From contig CAYQAS010000069.1 of NCBI GenBank assembly GCA_964415525.1, positions 1-22,259 on the forward strand: a stretch of DNA of 22,259 nucleotides, written 5' to 3'. The DNA is from CAZPUI01 sp964415525. GTDB lineage: Bacteria > Acidobacteriota > Holophagae > Holophagales > Holophagaceae. The position numbers and the translations under genes are program-made. Below are positions 1 through 7,915 of this stretch, piece by piece (position 1 is the stretch's first letter; each line of letters starts with the position of its first letter). Below the pieces are notes generated by a model. That model saw only the letters and a list, made by a program, of their open reading frames with translations. It did not search any database and was not told where the DNA came from.

Positions 1-1488
1 TGTCAGCGCCAGGATGGCGGCGATGGCCATGGCGAGATTCTTGGACCACGCCAGCGGCCGGAAGAGGCGGCCCTCCTGGTCCACCAGGGTGAAGATGGGG
101 ATGAAGGCCACCGCCACCACCAGCAGGCTGAAGAAGACACTGGGACCCACTTCTAGAAGCGCCGCGAGCCGAACGTCATGGAAGCTGCCCTTGCGCCCGC
201 CGTCCTGCCACATCTGGATCTTCTTGTAGGCGTTCTCGACTTCCACGATGGCGCCATCCACCAGCACGCCCACGCTGATGGCAATGCCCGCGAGGCTCAT
301 GAGGTTGGCGTTCTGCCCCAGCAGCAGCATTGGGATGAACGCCAGGGCCACACTCACGGGGATGGTGACGATGGGTACCACGGCCGAGGGGATGTGCCAG
401 AGGAAGAGGAGGATCACCAGCGAGACGACGATCATCTCCTCGATGAGCTTGTGGCTCACGGTGGTGATGGCCTTGTTGATGAGTTCGCTGCGGTCGTAGA
501 CCGGCACGATCTCCACGCCTTCAGGCAGGCTGCGTTTGAGTTCCTGGAGCTTGGCCTTCACCGCCTCGATGACGTTCAGGGCGTTCTCGTTCTGGCGCAT
601 GACGACGATGCCAGAGACCGTGTCCCCCAGGCCATCCAGGTCCGTCAGTCCCCGACGAATCTCGGGCCCGAGGCTCACGGTGGCGACATCTCCCAGGCGG
701 ATGGGCGTGCCGTTCTCCGTGCGCAGCGTGGCGCTGGCGAGGTCCTGGGGCGTCTTCACGTAGCCCCGGCCCCGCACCATGTATTCGCGGCCCGACCACT
801 CCACGAGCCGCCCGCCGGCCTCGCTGTTGGCCGCCTTCACGGCGCCGATGACGCGATCCACGGTGAGGCGGTGGCTCGCGAGTTTCAGCGGGTCGATCTG
901 CACCTGGAACTGCCGAGCCTGGCCCCCCACGGAAGCCACTTCCGCCACGCCGGGCACGCTCTGGAGCGCGAACTTCAGGAACCAGTCCTGGTGCTGCTTC
1001 AGCTCATCCGAGCTGTGCTTTCCGGTCTTGTCCACCAGGGCGTACTGGTAGATCCAGCCCACGCTGGTGGCATCGGGGCCGAGCTCGGTTTTGACACCGG
1101 GTGGCAGGTTCGCGGAGATCTTGCTGAGGTATTCCAGGACGCGGCTGCGGGCCCAGTATAGGTCGGTGTTGTCTTCGAAGATGACGTAGACGTAGCTGGC
1201 GCCGAAGTCCGAGAGGCCACGCACTGCCTTGACCTTGGGCGCCCCCAGGAGGCTCGTGACGATGGGGTAGGTGACCTGATCCTCCACGAGGTCCGGCGAG
1301 CGGTCCCACTTGGAATACACGATCACCTGCGTGTCCGAGAGGTCCGGCAGCGCGTCCAGCGGGATGCGGCGCATGGACCACACGGACAACGCCAGAAGCA
1401 GCACCGACACTGCCAAGACCAGGAAGCGGTTCTCCGCCGAATAGCGGATGATCCGCGCGAGGATGCCGTTGGAGGAACCGCTATGCAT
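1..1488 (-). CDS. cusA: CusA-type heavy-metal efflux RND pump, N-terminal 496 residues (partial)
   Basis: Inner-membrane proton-driven pump of the heavy-metal RND family; it takes Cu(I)/Ag(I)-type ions from the periplasm or inner membrane and passes them to an adaptor and outer-membrane channel. I translated the minus strand from the ATG at 1488, which has a GGAG about 7 bases upstream; the frame stays open to base 1, giving 496 of the roughly 1040 residues usual for the family. Visible parts are TM1 (about 22-40), the porter region with PDLSDTQVIV (49-58) and YVYVIFED (99-106), and TM segments from about 350. The motif VDGAIVEVEN (410-419) carries the Asp (411) matching the proton-relay Asp of E. 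coli CusA. The text follows E. coli CusA more closely than CzcA as I recall them. The methionine residues that select copper lie beyond the window, so the metal is inferred. It is the last gene of the efflux operon. Confidence 0.95.
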   Translation of the reverse strand, partial: MHSGSSNGILARIIRYSAENRFLVLAVSVLLLALSVWSMRRIPLDALPDLSDTQVIVYSKWDRSPDLVEDQVTYPIVTSLLGAPKVKAVRGLSDFGASYVYVIFEDNTDLYWARSRVLEYLSKISANLPPGVKTELGPDATSVGWIYQYALVDKTGKHSSDELKQHQDWFLKFALQSVPGVAEVASVGGQARQFQVQIDPLKLASHRLTVDRVIGAVKAANSEAGGRLVEWSGREYMVRGRGYVKTPQDLASATLRTENGTPIRLGDVATVSLGPEIRRGLTDLDGLGDTVSGIVVMRQNENALNVIEAVKAKLQELKRSLPEGVEIVPVYDRSELINKAITTVSHKLIEEMIVVSLVILLFLWHIPSAVVPIVTIPVSVALAFIPMLLLGQNANLMSLAGIAISVGVLVDGAIVEVENAYKKIQMWQDGGRKGSFHDVRLAALLEVGPSVFFSLLVVAVAFIPIFTLVDQEGRLFRPLAWSKNLAMAIAAILALT

Positions 1489-1514
1489 GGGCGGCTCCGT
1501 GAGAAGGAACATGA

Positions 1515-1694
1515 GCCACGAAGGGCCACGAAGGGCCACGAAGGGCTCGCATTGCGAGCCGAATGTCCTGGGCTTGGAGGTCCGAGGGGATCGGATTCAA
1601 TCGTGAGCCATGTCCAATTGCTCTCTGGCAACTCCAACGCATGTTGGAATGTGCCCCTTTCGCATGATTCGTGGTCCTTCGTGGCCCTTCGTGG
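1515..1694. repeat. Inverted repeat of 10-bp units between adaptor and pump genes
   Basis: The 228-base gap between the adaptor stop and the pump start holds three perfect tandem copies of CCACGAAGGG (1516-1525, 1526-1535, 1536-1545). The reverse complement appears at 1685-1694 (perfect), 1675-1684 (one mismatch) and partly at 1667-1674. Arms of about 28-30 bases thus enclose about 120 bases. Inside are two smaller palindromes: 1545-1551 with 1553-1559 (7 bp, 1-base loop) and 1633-1638 with 1643-1648 (6 bp, 4-base loop). It could be a REP/MITE-like element or a processing or attenuation structure in the operon mRNA. No open frame in it looks like a gene. Confidence 0.75.
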
Positions 1695-1716
1695 CCAAGT
1701 CCTTTCTTGGTGGCCG

Positions 1717-3021
1717 TCATTTCGCCCCCTTCCGCTTGGTCATCTCGGCCAGGGCGGCCTGGAGGCGGCTCTCGCTGTCCACGAGGAAGGCGGCGCGGGT
1801 GACGACGGACTCGCCCTTCTCGAGGCCTTCCAAGACTTCGATGCGGTCGTTGGTGCTCTGGCCCGTCTTCACCTCCCTGGGCTCGAAATGACCCTTGGTG
1901 ACGTCCACGAAGACGATCTTCCGCGTGCCACTGTCAAGTACTGCGTCTAAAGGGATGGTCAGGGTCTTGCGGGCCGGGGTCTGGAAGCTCACTTCGCCGA
2001 GCATCTCCGGGCGCAGGTCGCCGCCGGGATTGGGGAAGGTCAGCCGGGCCTTCAGGGTGCGGGTCTTGGGATCCATCACGGGATCGAGGAACACGACACG
2101 GCCCGCGAGCTTCTTCCCGAGGGCGGGCAGGTCAAGGGTCGCCCCCATGCCCACCTTCACCCTCGCGAGATCCGCCTCGAAGACATCGGCCACGACCCAC
2201 ACATGGCTCAGATCGGCAATCTCCAGGGCCACGTCCGCGGGGCTGATGCGGCTGCCCTGGGCGATGTTTCGCACGGTGACGAGTCCCGTCACGGGAGCGT
2301 TCACCGTCAGATGGCGTTTCACCTCTCCGCCCGCATCCAGGGCCTTCAGCAGCGGTTCTGGGGCATCCAGGAACTCCAGGCGGCGCCGCGCGGTGCCCGC
2401 CAGCTCCATCCAGCGACCCTCCTGATCTGTGCCTTTGAGGCTGGCCTGGGTGCGCAGGGCCACGAGGTACTCCCGCTGGGCACTGAGGAACTCCGGGCTG
2501 TAGAGCTCGAAGAGGGGCTCACCCTTCTTGACCGAACGGCCGGTGAAGTCGGCGTGGAGTTTCTCCACGAAACCTTCCAGTTTTACGGTCACGCGCTTCA
2601 GTCGGGTTTCATCCAGCATCACTCGGCCCGGGGCCCGGAAACCGCCGTCCAGCTGGCCTTCCTCGGCCTTGGCGAGGCGCAGGCCCATGAGCTGCTGGCG
2701 TCCGGGATCGATCTTCACGGTCACCAGCCCGTCGGGTCCGGGACTCTGGAGGGCCTGGGTGCCTTCCATCACCACGAGAGCCATGCCGCAGATGGGGCAA
2801 TCGCCGGGGTGATCCTGGAGGATCTGAGGGTGCATGGGGCACTGGTAGGCCTTGGGCTTGGCGGACAAGGCCTCCGCGCCGTGGTCGTGGTTTGCGGCCC
2901 TGGGGCGGAGGATCAGCCAGGTGCCGACGCCGCCCAGGAGCAGGCCAGCGACCAAGCCCACCGCGAGGCGGGACAAGGGTGAGCTGGGCGTGGGTTCGAA
3001 TTCATTCAGGTCTTGGGTCAT
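1717..3021 (-). CDS. cusB: RND efflux periplasmic adaptor (membrane fusion protein) with heavy-metal-binding domain
   Basis: Periplasmic adaptor of 434 residues linking the RND pump to the outer-membrane channel. Near the N terminus there is one membrane anchor or signal segment (about 18-38), then a short His-rich stretch (HDHG, 45-48). A compact heavy-metal-binding domain follows: YQCPMHP (59-65) and CPICGM (75-80), with Cys61, His64, Cys75, Cys78 and flanking Met as likely ligands. The rest shows the usual adaptor layout: an early beta/lipoyl segment, an alpha-hairpin rich in Leu, Arg and Glu (about 155-215), the second lipoyl half, a beta-barrel (DVFEADLARVKVG) and a membrane-proximal domain. 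Its start lies 7 bases after the stop of the channel gene, so the two are surely co-transcribed. The symbol is by family and context; a silB/czcB name would be nearly as apt. Confidence 0.93.
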   Translation of the reverse strand: MTQDLNEFEPTPSSPLSRLAVGLVAGLLLGGVGTWLILRPRAANHDHGAEALSAKPKAYQCPMHPQILQDHPGDCPICGMALVVMEGTQALQSPGPDGLVTVKIDPGRQQLMGLRLAKAEEGQLDGGFRAPGRVMLDETRLKRVTVKLEGFVEKLHADFTGRSVKKGEPLFELYSPEFLSAQREYLVALRTQASLKGTDQEGRWMELAGTARRRLEFLDAPEPLLKALDAGGEVKRHLTVNAPVTGLVTVRNIAQGSRISPADVALEIADLSHVWVVADVFEADLARVKVGMGATLDLPALGKKLAGRVVFLDPVMDPKTRTLKARLTFPNPGGDLRPEMLGEVSFQTPARKTLTIPLDAVLDSGTRKIVFVDVTKGHFEPREVKTGQSTNDRIEVLEGLEKGESVVTRAAFLVDSESRLQAALAEMTKRKGAK

Positions 3022-3028
3022 GGCGGTC

Positions 3029-4459
3029 TCACATCTTCATGGGGGCGGCGGCGGGGGTTTCCGCCTGGGCGGGGCGGGGGCCCGCAGATGTCGGTGAAGG
3101 CGCGGGGGCGGCACTCGGGGCGGAGGCCATTGCGGAACCGCCGAGCTCAAGGTTAGGTGGGGGTTCCAGGCCCGCACGGTACTGGTGGAGGCTCAGTCGG
3201 TGCAGCGCCGTGACCGCGCCCAGATGGGCTTCCCGGTCGGAGAGTTGGGCGTTGAGGGCCGTGAGGACGGCGCTGAAATCGGCCTTGCCGCTCTCGTAGC
3301 GACTCAAGAGGCTCTGGATGTTGGCCTCGCCTGCGGGCAGCAGCTCCTTCGCCACCAGATCGACGGTGGCGCGGGCGAGGGTCCAGGCGCGGGCTCGCTC
3401 CCTGGCGCGCTGGAGGATGAGGCGGCTGAGGCCCTCGCGGCCGTGGGTGACGAGGCTCTGCTCGGCGCGGCGCTGGGCCACCACCATGTCCTGCTTGCGG
3501 CGGCTGAAGAGCGGAACGCTGAAGGCCACTTCCGCCTTCCAGCCTGGCGTCATGCCGCCTTCGGCCATGAGGCCACCCGTCACCCGGAAATCCGGACGGC
3601 GTTCCTTCTGAGCCAGATCCAGGGCGCGGCTCGCGCCATCCGCATCCGCATCCACGCTCCTAAGCTGTGGATTGCGCGCCAGGAGGTCCGCCGCCAAGGT
3701 TTCGGCGCTCGGCGCGGAGGGAAGGGGCAGGGCGAGGAGCTTGCCTTCCGCGAACAGGGCCTTTTCAGCGGGTGCCCCGAGATGTCGCGCCAGCGCGTCC
3801 CCGAGGTTGGCCTCGCGGGCGTCCAGGGCGAGCAGCCGCTGGCGGAGACGGGCGCGGGTCTGGATGGCCAACAGGAGGTCGGAGGTGCTGCCCTTTCCCA
3901 GTTCGCAACAGGTCTTGGCCAAGTCCTCCGCGACGACCCATTGCTGATCCTGCTCCTGGAGGAGGGACCGCTGGGCACGCAGGGTGAGGAGGTCCAGAAC
4001 GGTGTCGAGGATCTCGCCTTCGACGGCGAGGCGGCGGGTCTCGAGTTCCGCTTCGGCCCGGCGCACGCCGCTCTCGGCCAGGGCGGTGCGGGCGGCGCGC
4101 TTGCCTGGCCAGGGCAGCACCTGACCTGCCATGAGGCTGACTTCCTTTCGGGCGGGCAGCATGCCGGTGAGGCCCTCGACGCTCATGCCGCCGTCCATGC
4201 TTTCAATTCGGACGTCGGCGGCCATGGCCTTCGTCAGCCCCAAGGCCAGGTCAGGATCGGGCAGGGCGCCGGCAGGGGCCACCTTGGCCCGTTCCGCCTC
4301 GACTCGGGCGCGGGCTTCGTGCAGGTCGGGAGCGGCGCTGGGCAGGCGCTGGAGGAGGGTGGGAAGCCCCGGTAGTTGAAGCAGGGGCGGGGGAGGGAGC
4401 GTGGGCTGGGCCGCCATGGCCACCAGCCCCGCGCTCCATGCGGGAATCAGGGCATGCAT
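3029..4459 (-). CDS. cusC: TolC/CusC-family outer-membrane efflux channel
   Basis: Outer-membrane factor of 476 residues, forming the exit duct of the tripartite metal pump. The N terminus has a short hydrophobic signal-like stretch (about 5-18) without a lipobox Cys, so unlike E. coli CusC it is probably not a lipoprotein. Two long helical OEP-type repeats are visible (roughly 45-230 and 255-430), rich in Ala, Leu, Arg and Glu, including LARNPQLRS and a FSVPLF strand typical of the second repeat. The C terminus (about 435-476) is a Pro/Ala-rich tail ending in PMKM; the Met pair might touch metal, but that is speculation. The ATG has GGAG with a 5-base spacer (TTTTC). It is the second gene of the operon, 65 bases after the Cys-rich gene. 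Channel identity is strong; the exact substrate is inferred from neighbours. Confidence 0.92.
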   Translation of the reverse strand: MHALIPAWSAGLVAMAAQPTLPPPPLLQLPGLPTLLQRLPSAAPDLHEARARVEAERAKVAPAGALPDPDLALGLTKAMAADVRIESMDGGMSVEGLTGMLPARKEVSLMAGQVLPWPGKRAARTALAESGVRRAEAELETRRLAVEGEILDTVLDLLTLRAQRSLLQEQDQQWVVAEDLAKTCCELGKGSTSDLLLAIQTRARLRQRLLALDAREANLGDALARHLGAPAEKALFAEGKLLALPLPSAPSAETLAADLLARNPQLRSVDADADGASRALDLAQKERRPDFRVTGGLMAEGGMTPGWKAEVAFSVPLFSRRKQDMVVAQRRAEQSLVTHGREGLSRLILQRARERARAWTLARATVDLVAKELLPAGEANIQSLLSRYESGKADFSAVLTALNAQLSDREAHLGAVTALHRLSLHQYRAGLEPPPNLELGGSAMASAPSAAPAPSPTSAGPRPAQAETPAAAPMKM

Positions 4460-4524
4460 GAAAACTCCGGAAGAAGGTCAGGATGTGCGTTCAACAAGCC
4501 TTCGGCCTGGACGGACGTCCTACT

Positions 4525-4884
4525 TCAATTCCGGAAGATGCACAGGAGTGGGAGGAGCGGACTGGGAGGGCCACGCCGCGGAAGGTTGGGCAGGACACCG
4601 ACAACGAGCGGTCGCAGCTCTGCAGGGCCCGGAAGACCGGTGCAGGGATGGGCGCCAGGTCCGTGGGACGGGTTCGTTTTTCGCGCGATCTGTGTGGAAG
4701 CTGTGGTGCGAAGGACAGCGATGGCCTGGGGTGAGCGGGACGTGGATGGGCAGGAAGCCGGGCCGCAGGGGCAGGGGACCTCGATCTCTCCGCAGCAACA
4801 GGGTTCCGGAGGCGCGGCAAAGGAATCCAGCCCCGCTCCCAGGAACAGGCAAAGGGCGAGAACGAAGGACCAGAAGCGACGCAC
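4525..4884 (-). CDS. Small Cys-rich secreted protein leading the metal-efflux operon
   Basis: A 119-residue protein read from a GTG start. The first 23 residues form a clear Sec signal peptide: MRRFW, a hydrophobic core VLALCLFLGAG, and an AxA-like cleavage site near SFAA. Immediately after it comes a dense Cys cluster, PPEPCCCGE and PCPCGPASC (7 Cys within about 18 residues), a plausible soft-metal site. The rest is Pro/Arg-rich, ending in PLLPLLCIFRN. It lies 65 bases upstream of the channel gene on the same strand. From memory, small Cys-rich exported proteins often precede czcCBA/cusCBA genes, so a periplasmic metal-buffering or donor role is likely but unproven. No Shine-Dalgarno is visible, and the predicted transcript start is only about 3 bases upstream, so it may be nearly leaderless. 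Overlapping plus-strand frames look like shadows. Confidence 0.7.
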   Translation of the reverse strand: MRRFWSFVLALCLFLGAGLDSFAAPPEPCCCGEIEVPCPCGPASCPSTSRSPQAIAVLRTTASTQIARKTNPSHGPGAHPCTGLPGPAELRPLVVGVLPNLPRRGPPSPLLPLLCIFRN

Positions 4885-4893
4885 CGTGGATCT

Positions 4894-4921
4894 AGGATAG
4901 GCGATCAGGGGTCTGATGCAA
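4894..4921 (-). promoter_or_regulatory. Candidate sigma-70-type promoter of the metal-efflux operon, with palindrome in the spacer
   Basis: On the minus strand TTGCAT (4921-4916) and TATCCT (4899-4894) are separated by 16 bases, a reasonable -35/-10 pair just upstream of the Cys-rich gene. The spacer contains the inverted repeat ATCAG-ACCC-CTGAT (4917-4904). A dyad within the spacer is where MerR-type metal regulators bind, but the spacer is shorter than the 19-20 bases usual for them, so the regulator type is open. Confidence 0.5.
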
Positions 4922-4994
4922 CGCGATCTCAGGAAAGGGTGCGCACGGGTTAATCCATAAATTCAACGAACCATGTCTCGGAAAGAATCGGTTA

Positions 4995-5023
4995 TTCACA
5001 ACCTGAATGCTGTGGACTATACT
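4995..5023 (+). promoter_or_regulatory. Candidate sigma-70-type promoter of the hybrid histidine kinase gene
   Basis: TTCACA (4995-5000) and TATACT (5018-5023) are separated by exactly 17 bases, each one mismatch from consensus at most positions that matter. Transcription would begin near 5030, leaving about 35 bases of leader before the ATG at 5065. This AT-richer stretch (4950-5035) stands out from the GC-rich surroundings. Confidence 0.65.
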
Positions 5024-5064
5024 GCGCCAAATCCTCGACTTCCTTCTACAAGGCCACTGATTCC

Positions 5065-7122
5065 ATGGATTCCTTCCAGGATGTTCCGTATGCCCTCCCC
5101 GCCGATGGGGTGGGGCGGTTCGAAAAGGCCTTTCATGCGCTCGTCCGCGAAAGTGGACTTTTCTGCGGCGAGACCTACTTCCCCTTTGTGGCCCAGGCCA
5201 TCTGTCGGCTTCTGAACGCGGATGTGGCCATCGTGGGGCTGCTTGATGGGCCGGAACGGATGCGCACCCTGGGGGCTGCCCGCCGCGGGTTTCCGCTGGA
5301 GAACTTTGAGTATCTACTCCGCGGAACCCCCAGTCACGACGTGATCGTGGGTGGGGCCTGCCTGTTGCCGTCCGGCGTACAGGAGTGCTTCCCCGAGGAT
5401 CTCTTGCTGGTGGAACTCGGAATTGACGGTTATGCCGGCGTGCGGCTGCTGGATTCGAACGGCCACGTCCTGGGGGTAATGGCCGCGCTCTTCGAGCGTC
5501 CGATTCTGGACGTGGCGATGGCGGAGTCGGTGCTCCAACTCTTCAGCACTCGGACGGCGGTGGAGATCGAACGCTCCCAGATGGAAGCCAGCCTCCGGGA
5601 GAGCAGCCTCCGCACCCGCAGCCTGCTGGAGGCGATGGCGGAGGGGATGGTGGTCTACGATGCCCGCGGTGTGGCCATCGACTGCAATCGGGCGGCGGAA
5701 CGCATCCTGCGCCTTTCCAGGGAAGAGATCGTGGGACTCGAGGATGCGGATCCTGGGTGGACCCACTGGCGAGAGGATGGGAGCCCCTGGCCTCTGGCGG
5801 AGCAGCCTCCCCAGCGCACCCTCGCCACCGGGGAACCCGCTCGGGATCAGGTCATGGGCCTGCGCCATCCCGATGGACAGGACATCTGGATCTCCCTCAA
5901 CACCGAGCCGATCCGCATGCCCCACAAGCCGGGTCTCTCAGGTTGCGTCTCCACGTTCCGGGATATCACGGAACGACGGCGCGCGGAGTCCGACCGGCGC
6001 CGGCTTGAAGGGGAACTACAGCATATCCAGCGACTGGACAGCCTCGGGAGCCTCGCAGGGGGACTTGCCCACGACATGAACAATGTCCTGGGAGCCATCA
6101 TGGCTCTCGCCACGACCCTCCAGACCCGCACCCATGGGCAGGAATTCCTCGCCCAGGGCCTTGAGACCATCGCCCGGGCCACCGAGCGAGGCCGGGATCT
6201 GGTGAGGGGGCTGCTGGAATTTGCGCGCAAGGAGCTGGAAGCGCCGCTCCTCCTCGATCTGAATGAAATCGTCCGCAAGGAAGCGGATCTGCTCCAGCGC
6301 ACCACCCTTCAGCGGCTCTCTCTGGAACTCGATCTGGCTCCGAACCTTCCGGCTGTGCAGGGAGATCGCCAGGCCCTGGTGAGCGCCCTTATGAACCTGT
6401 GCGTCAATGCCTTGGACGCCATGCCTCGGGGAGGATTCCTGCGCCTATCCACGGGCCTCGGCCCGGATGGCATGGTGGAACTGGCGGTCGAGGACACCGG
6501 CTTCGGCATGTCACCGGAGATCCAGGCCCGGGCCTTCGAACCCTTCTTCACCACCAAGGCGCTTGGAAAGGGGACTGGGCTGGGGCTGGCCATCGTCTAC
6601 GGGACGGTGAAGGCCCATGGAGGTACCGTGGACCTGCAGAGCGATATGGACCATGGCACGAAGGTGCTGATCCGGCTTCCGGCCCAGAATCGCTGCGAGC
6701 TGCCCGCACCGGTGTCGGAGGTACCCGTGCCTGCCGGGGGTCCCAAGCTGCATATCCTGGTGGTGGACGACGATCCTCTTATCCGAGCCTCGGTGCCGGC
6801 CCTGCTGGAGACGCTGGGGCATGTGGTGGAGGCGGTGGATTCGGGTGAAGCCGCCCTCGCCCGGGTCTGGAACGGCTCCGATCCCGACCTGGTCCTGCTG
6901 GACCTGAACATGCCCGGACTGGGCGGCGCCGAGACCCTGCGCCACCTGCGCGTGCTATCGCCAGATACGCCGATTCTCCTGGCCACCGGCTTCCTGGATT
7001 CGGAGACCAAGGCCCTCGTATCCCAGTACGAATGCGTCTGGGTACTGCCCAAGCCTTTCGGCCTCACAGACATCCGGAAGGTGATAGCGGGGTTGCCGTT
7101 GATGGTACCGACCGCTTCCTGA
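5065..7122 (+). CDS. Soluble hybrid sensor histidine kinase: GAF-PAS-HisKA-HATPase-receiver
   Basis: A 685-residue hybrid kinase that would autophosphorylate on His and pass the phosphate to its own C-terminal receiver. Domains in order: a GAF-like domain (about 15-170), PAS (about 182-305, ending in FRDITERR), a dimerisation/H-box (LAGGLAHDMNN, His336), and an ATPase domain with N box NLCVNALDAM (444-453, Asn448), G1 box EDTGFGM (476-482) and G2 box GKGTGLGLAIVYG (501-513). The receiver (562-680) has acidic residues 568-570, phospho-acceptor Asp613 in LLDLNMPG, Thr641 and Lys663. No transmembrane segment is visible, so it senses something in the cytosol. The receiver has no DNA-binding output, so a separate partner is needed. 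The start follows a good promoter but has only a weak AAGG ribosome site. It is divergent from the metal operon; a metal-sensing role is not shown by the sequence. Confidence 0.93.
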   Translation: MDSFQDVPYALPADGVGRFEKAFHALVRESGLFCGETYFPFVAQAICRLLNADVAIVGLLDGPERMRTLGAARRGFPLENFEYLLRGTPSHDVIVGGACLLPSGVQECFPEDLLLVELGIDGYAGVRLLDSNGHVLGVMAALFERPILDVAMAESVLQLFSTRTAVEIERSQMEASLRESSLRTRSLLEAMAEGMVVYDARGVAIDCNRAAERILRLSREEIVGLEDADPGWTHWREDGSPWPLAEQPPQRTLATGEPARDQVMGLRHPDGQDIWISLNTEPIRMPHKPGLSGCVSTFRDITERRRAESDRRRLEGELQHIQRLDSLGSLAGGLAHDMNNVLGAIMALATTLQTRTHGQEFLAQGLETIARATERGRDLVRGLLEFARKELEAPLLLDLNEIVRKEADLLQRTTLQRLSLELDLAPNLPAVQGDRQALVSALMNLCVNALDAMPRGGFLRLSTGLGPDGMVELAVEDTGFGMSPEIQARAFEPFFTTKALGKGTGLGLAIVYGTVKAHGGTVDLQSDMDHGTKVLIRLPAQNRCELPAPVSEVPVPAGGPKLHILVVDDDPLIRASVPALLETLGHVVEAVDSGEAALARVWNGSDPDLVLLDLNMPGLGGAETLRHLRVLSPDTPILLATGFLDSETKALVSQYECVWVLPKPFGLTDIRKVIAGLPLMVPTAS

Positions 7123-7129
7123 ATCGACC

Positions 7130-7151
7130 GGGGCCCCCAAACGGGGGCCCC
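7130..7151. terminator. GC-rich hairpin between convergent kinase and superoxide dismutase genes
   Basis: A perfect 9-bp stem, GGGGCCCCC (7130-7138) and GGGGGCCCC (7143-7151), with a 4-base AAAC loop, sits in the 50-base gap between two convergent stop codons. There is no strong T tract on either side, so it is a likely but not classical bidirectional terminator. Confidence 0.7.
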
Positions 7152-7172
7152 ATTCTCGAGCGCACGTATTGT

Positions 7173-7760
7173 TTACTTTGCAGCCAGGGCGAAGCGCTTG
7201 GAGACTTCGCTCCACTTGATGTTCTCCATGAACGCCCCGATGTAGTCCGGCCGCTTGATGCCGTAGTCGACCATGAAGGCGTGCTCCCAGCTGTCCAGCA
7301 CGATCAGCAGATCCTGGTCGATAGGCAGACCCAGGTGATGCTCGGCGACGAAGTAGGTGTGCAGCTTGCCGTCGCGGCGGTTGCGGGTGAGCAGGGCCCA
7401 GCCGGGGCCACCCAGGGCCGTTGCCTTGAGGTCGGCCAGGAGCTTGTCCTTGCCGCCCTGGGCGTCGAGGGCCGTCTGAAGTTCGGGGCTGACTTCAACG
7501 TCGGCGCCGAGGTTCTCGAAGTAGAGCTCATGGAGGAAGGAGCCGTTGAAGGCCACGGCCTCGCGGCGCTTCAGCTCGCTGTATTCGTTGAAGCTGTAGT
7601 TGGGCTTGGTGTTGTCAATGTCCGCCAGCTTCGTCTCGATCTCGTTGAGCTTGGCGACGTAGCCCTTGTAGAGGGTGAAGTGCTGGTCGAGCTGGCTGTC
7701 GGACAGGCCCTTCACGGCGCCGCCCTTCAGGGAGTCGTAGTTCTTGGGTTCGTAGGACAT
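7173..7760 (-). CDS. Iron/manganese-family superoxide dismutase
   Basis: Converts superoxide to oxygen and hydrogen peroxide; 195 residues, the normal size for bacterial Fe/Mn enzymes. The four metal ligands are all present: His27 (DQHFTLYKGY), His77 (GSFLHELYFENL), and Asp156 and His160 in LDSWEHAFMVDYG, followed by RPDYI. The usual WNH around the second His is replaced by FLH. The Gln that tunes metal choice is absent from both usual places: Gly73 occupies the Fe-type site, and EHHLGLP (140-146) fills the Mn-type site, so a His probably takes that role. Metal preference therefore cannot be called. There is no signal peptide, so it is cytoplasmic. A strong GGAGG (7765-7769) lies 4 bases before the ATG. 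It is a single gene, convergent with the kinase; no clear promoter motif was found in 7761-7915. Confidence 0.94.
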   Translation of the reverse strand: MSYEPKNYDSLKGGAVKGLSDSQLDQHFTLYKGYVAKLNEIETKLADIDNTKPNYSFNEYSELKRREAVAFNGSFLHELYFENLGADVEVSPELQTALDAQGGKDKLLADLKATALGGPGWALLTRNRRDGKLHTYFVAEHHLGLPIDQDLLIVLDSWEHAFMVDYGIKRPDYIGAFMENIKWSEVSKRFALAAK

Positions 7761-7915
7761 GGATCCTCCTTCGCGGGATGGAAAATGGAATGCTCAGGGT
7801 ATCGAAGTGGGACGAATCAGCGCCCACCCGTGGGATGCCGATCCGGGAAATCCCGTCACGGCCCTTCGCATCTCCGAAGGTTGCGTCCGGCGCTTGGCCC
7901 GGGTTCGATGGAGGG

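Noticed and set aside
178..1161. 327-residue plus-strand open frame rich in His, Asp and Gly
   Set aside because: It is antisense to the pump gene, whose minus-strand translation matches CusA throughout; the composition is typical of GC-driven shadow frames.
1516..1694. CRISPR array
   Set aside because: The 10-base units are contiguous with no spacers and are arranged as an inverted repeat; no cas genes are nearby.
4376..4900. Plus-strand frames of 160-170 residues in the region of the Cys-rich gene
   Set aside because: They show no signal or domain, whereas the minus strand gives a textbook signal peptide and Cys cluster; they are also opposite the operon direction.
7778..7915. Extended start for the phosphoesterase at 7778
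   Set aside because: No ribosome site, lower third-position GC than the following coding part, and overlap with the leader of the dismutase gene.
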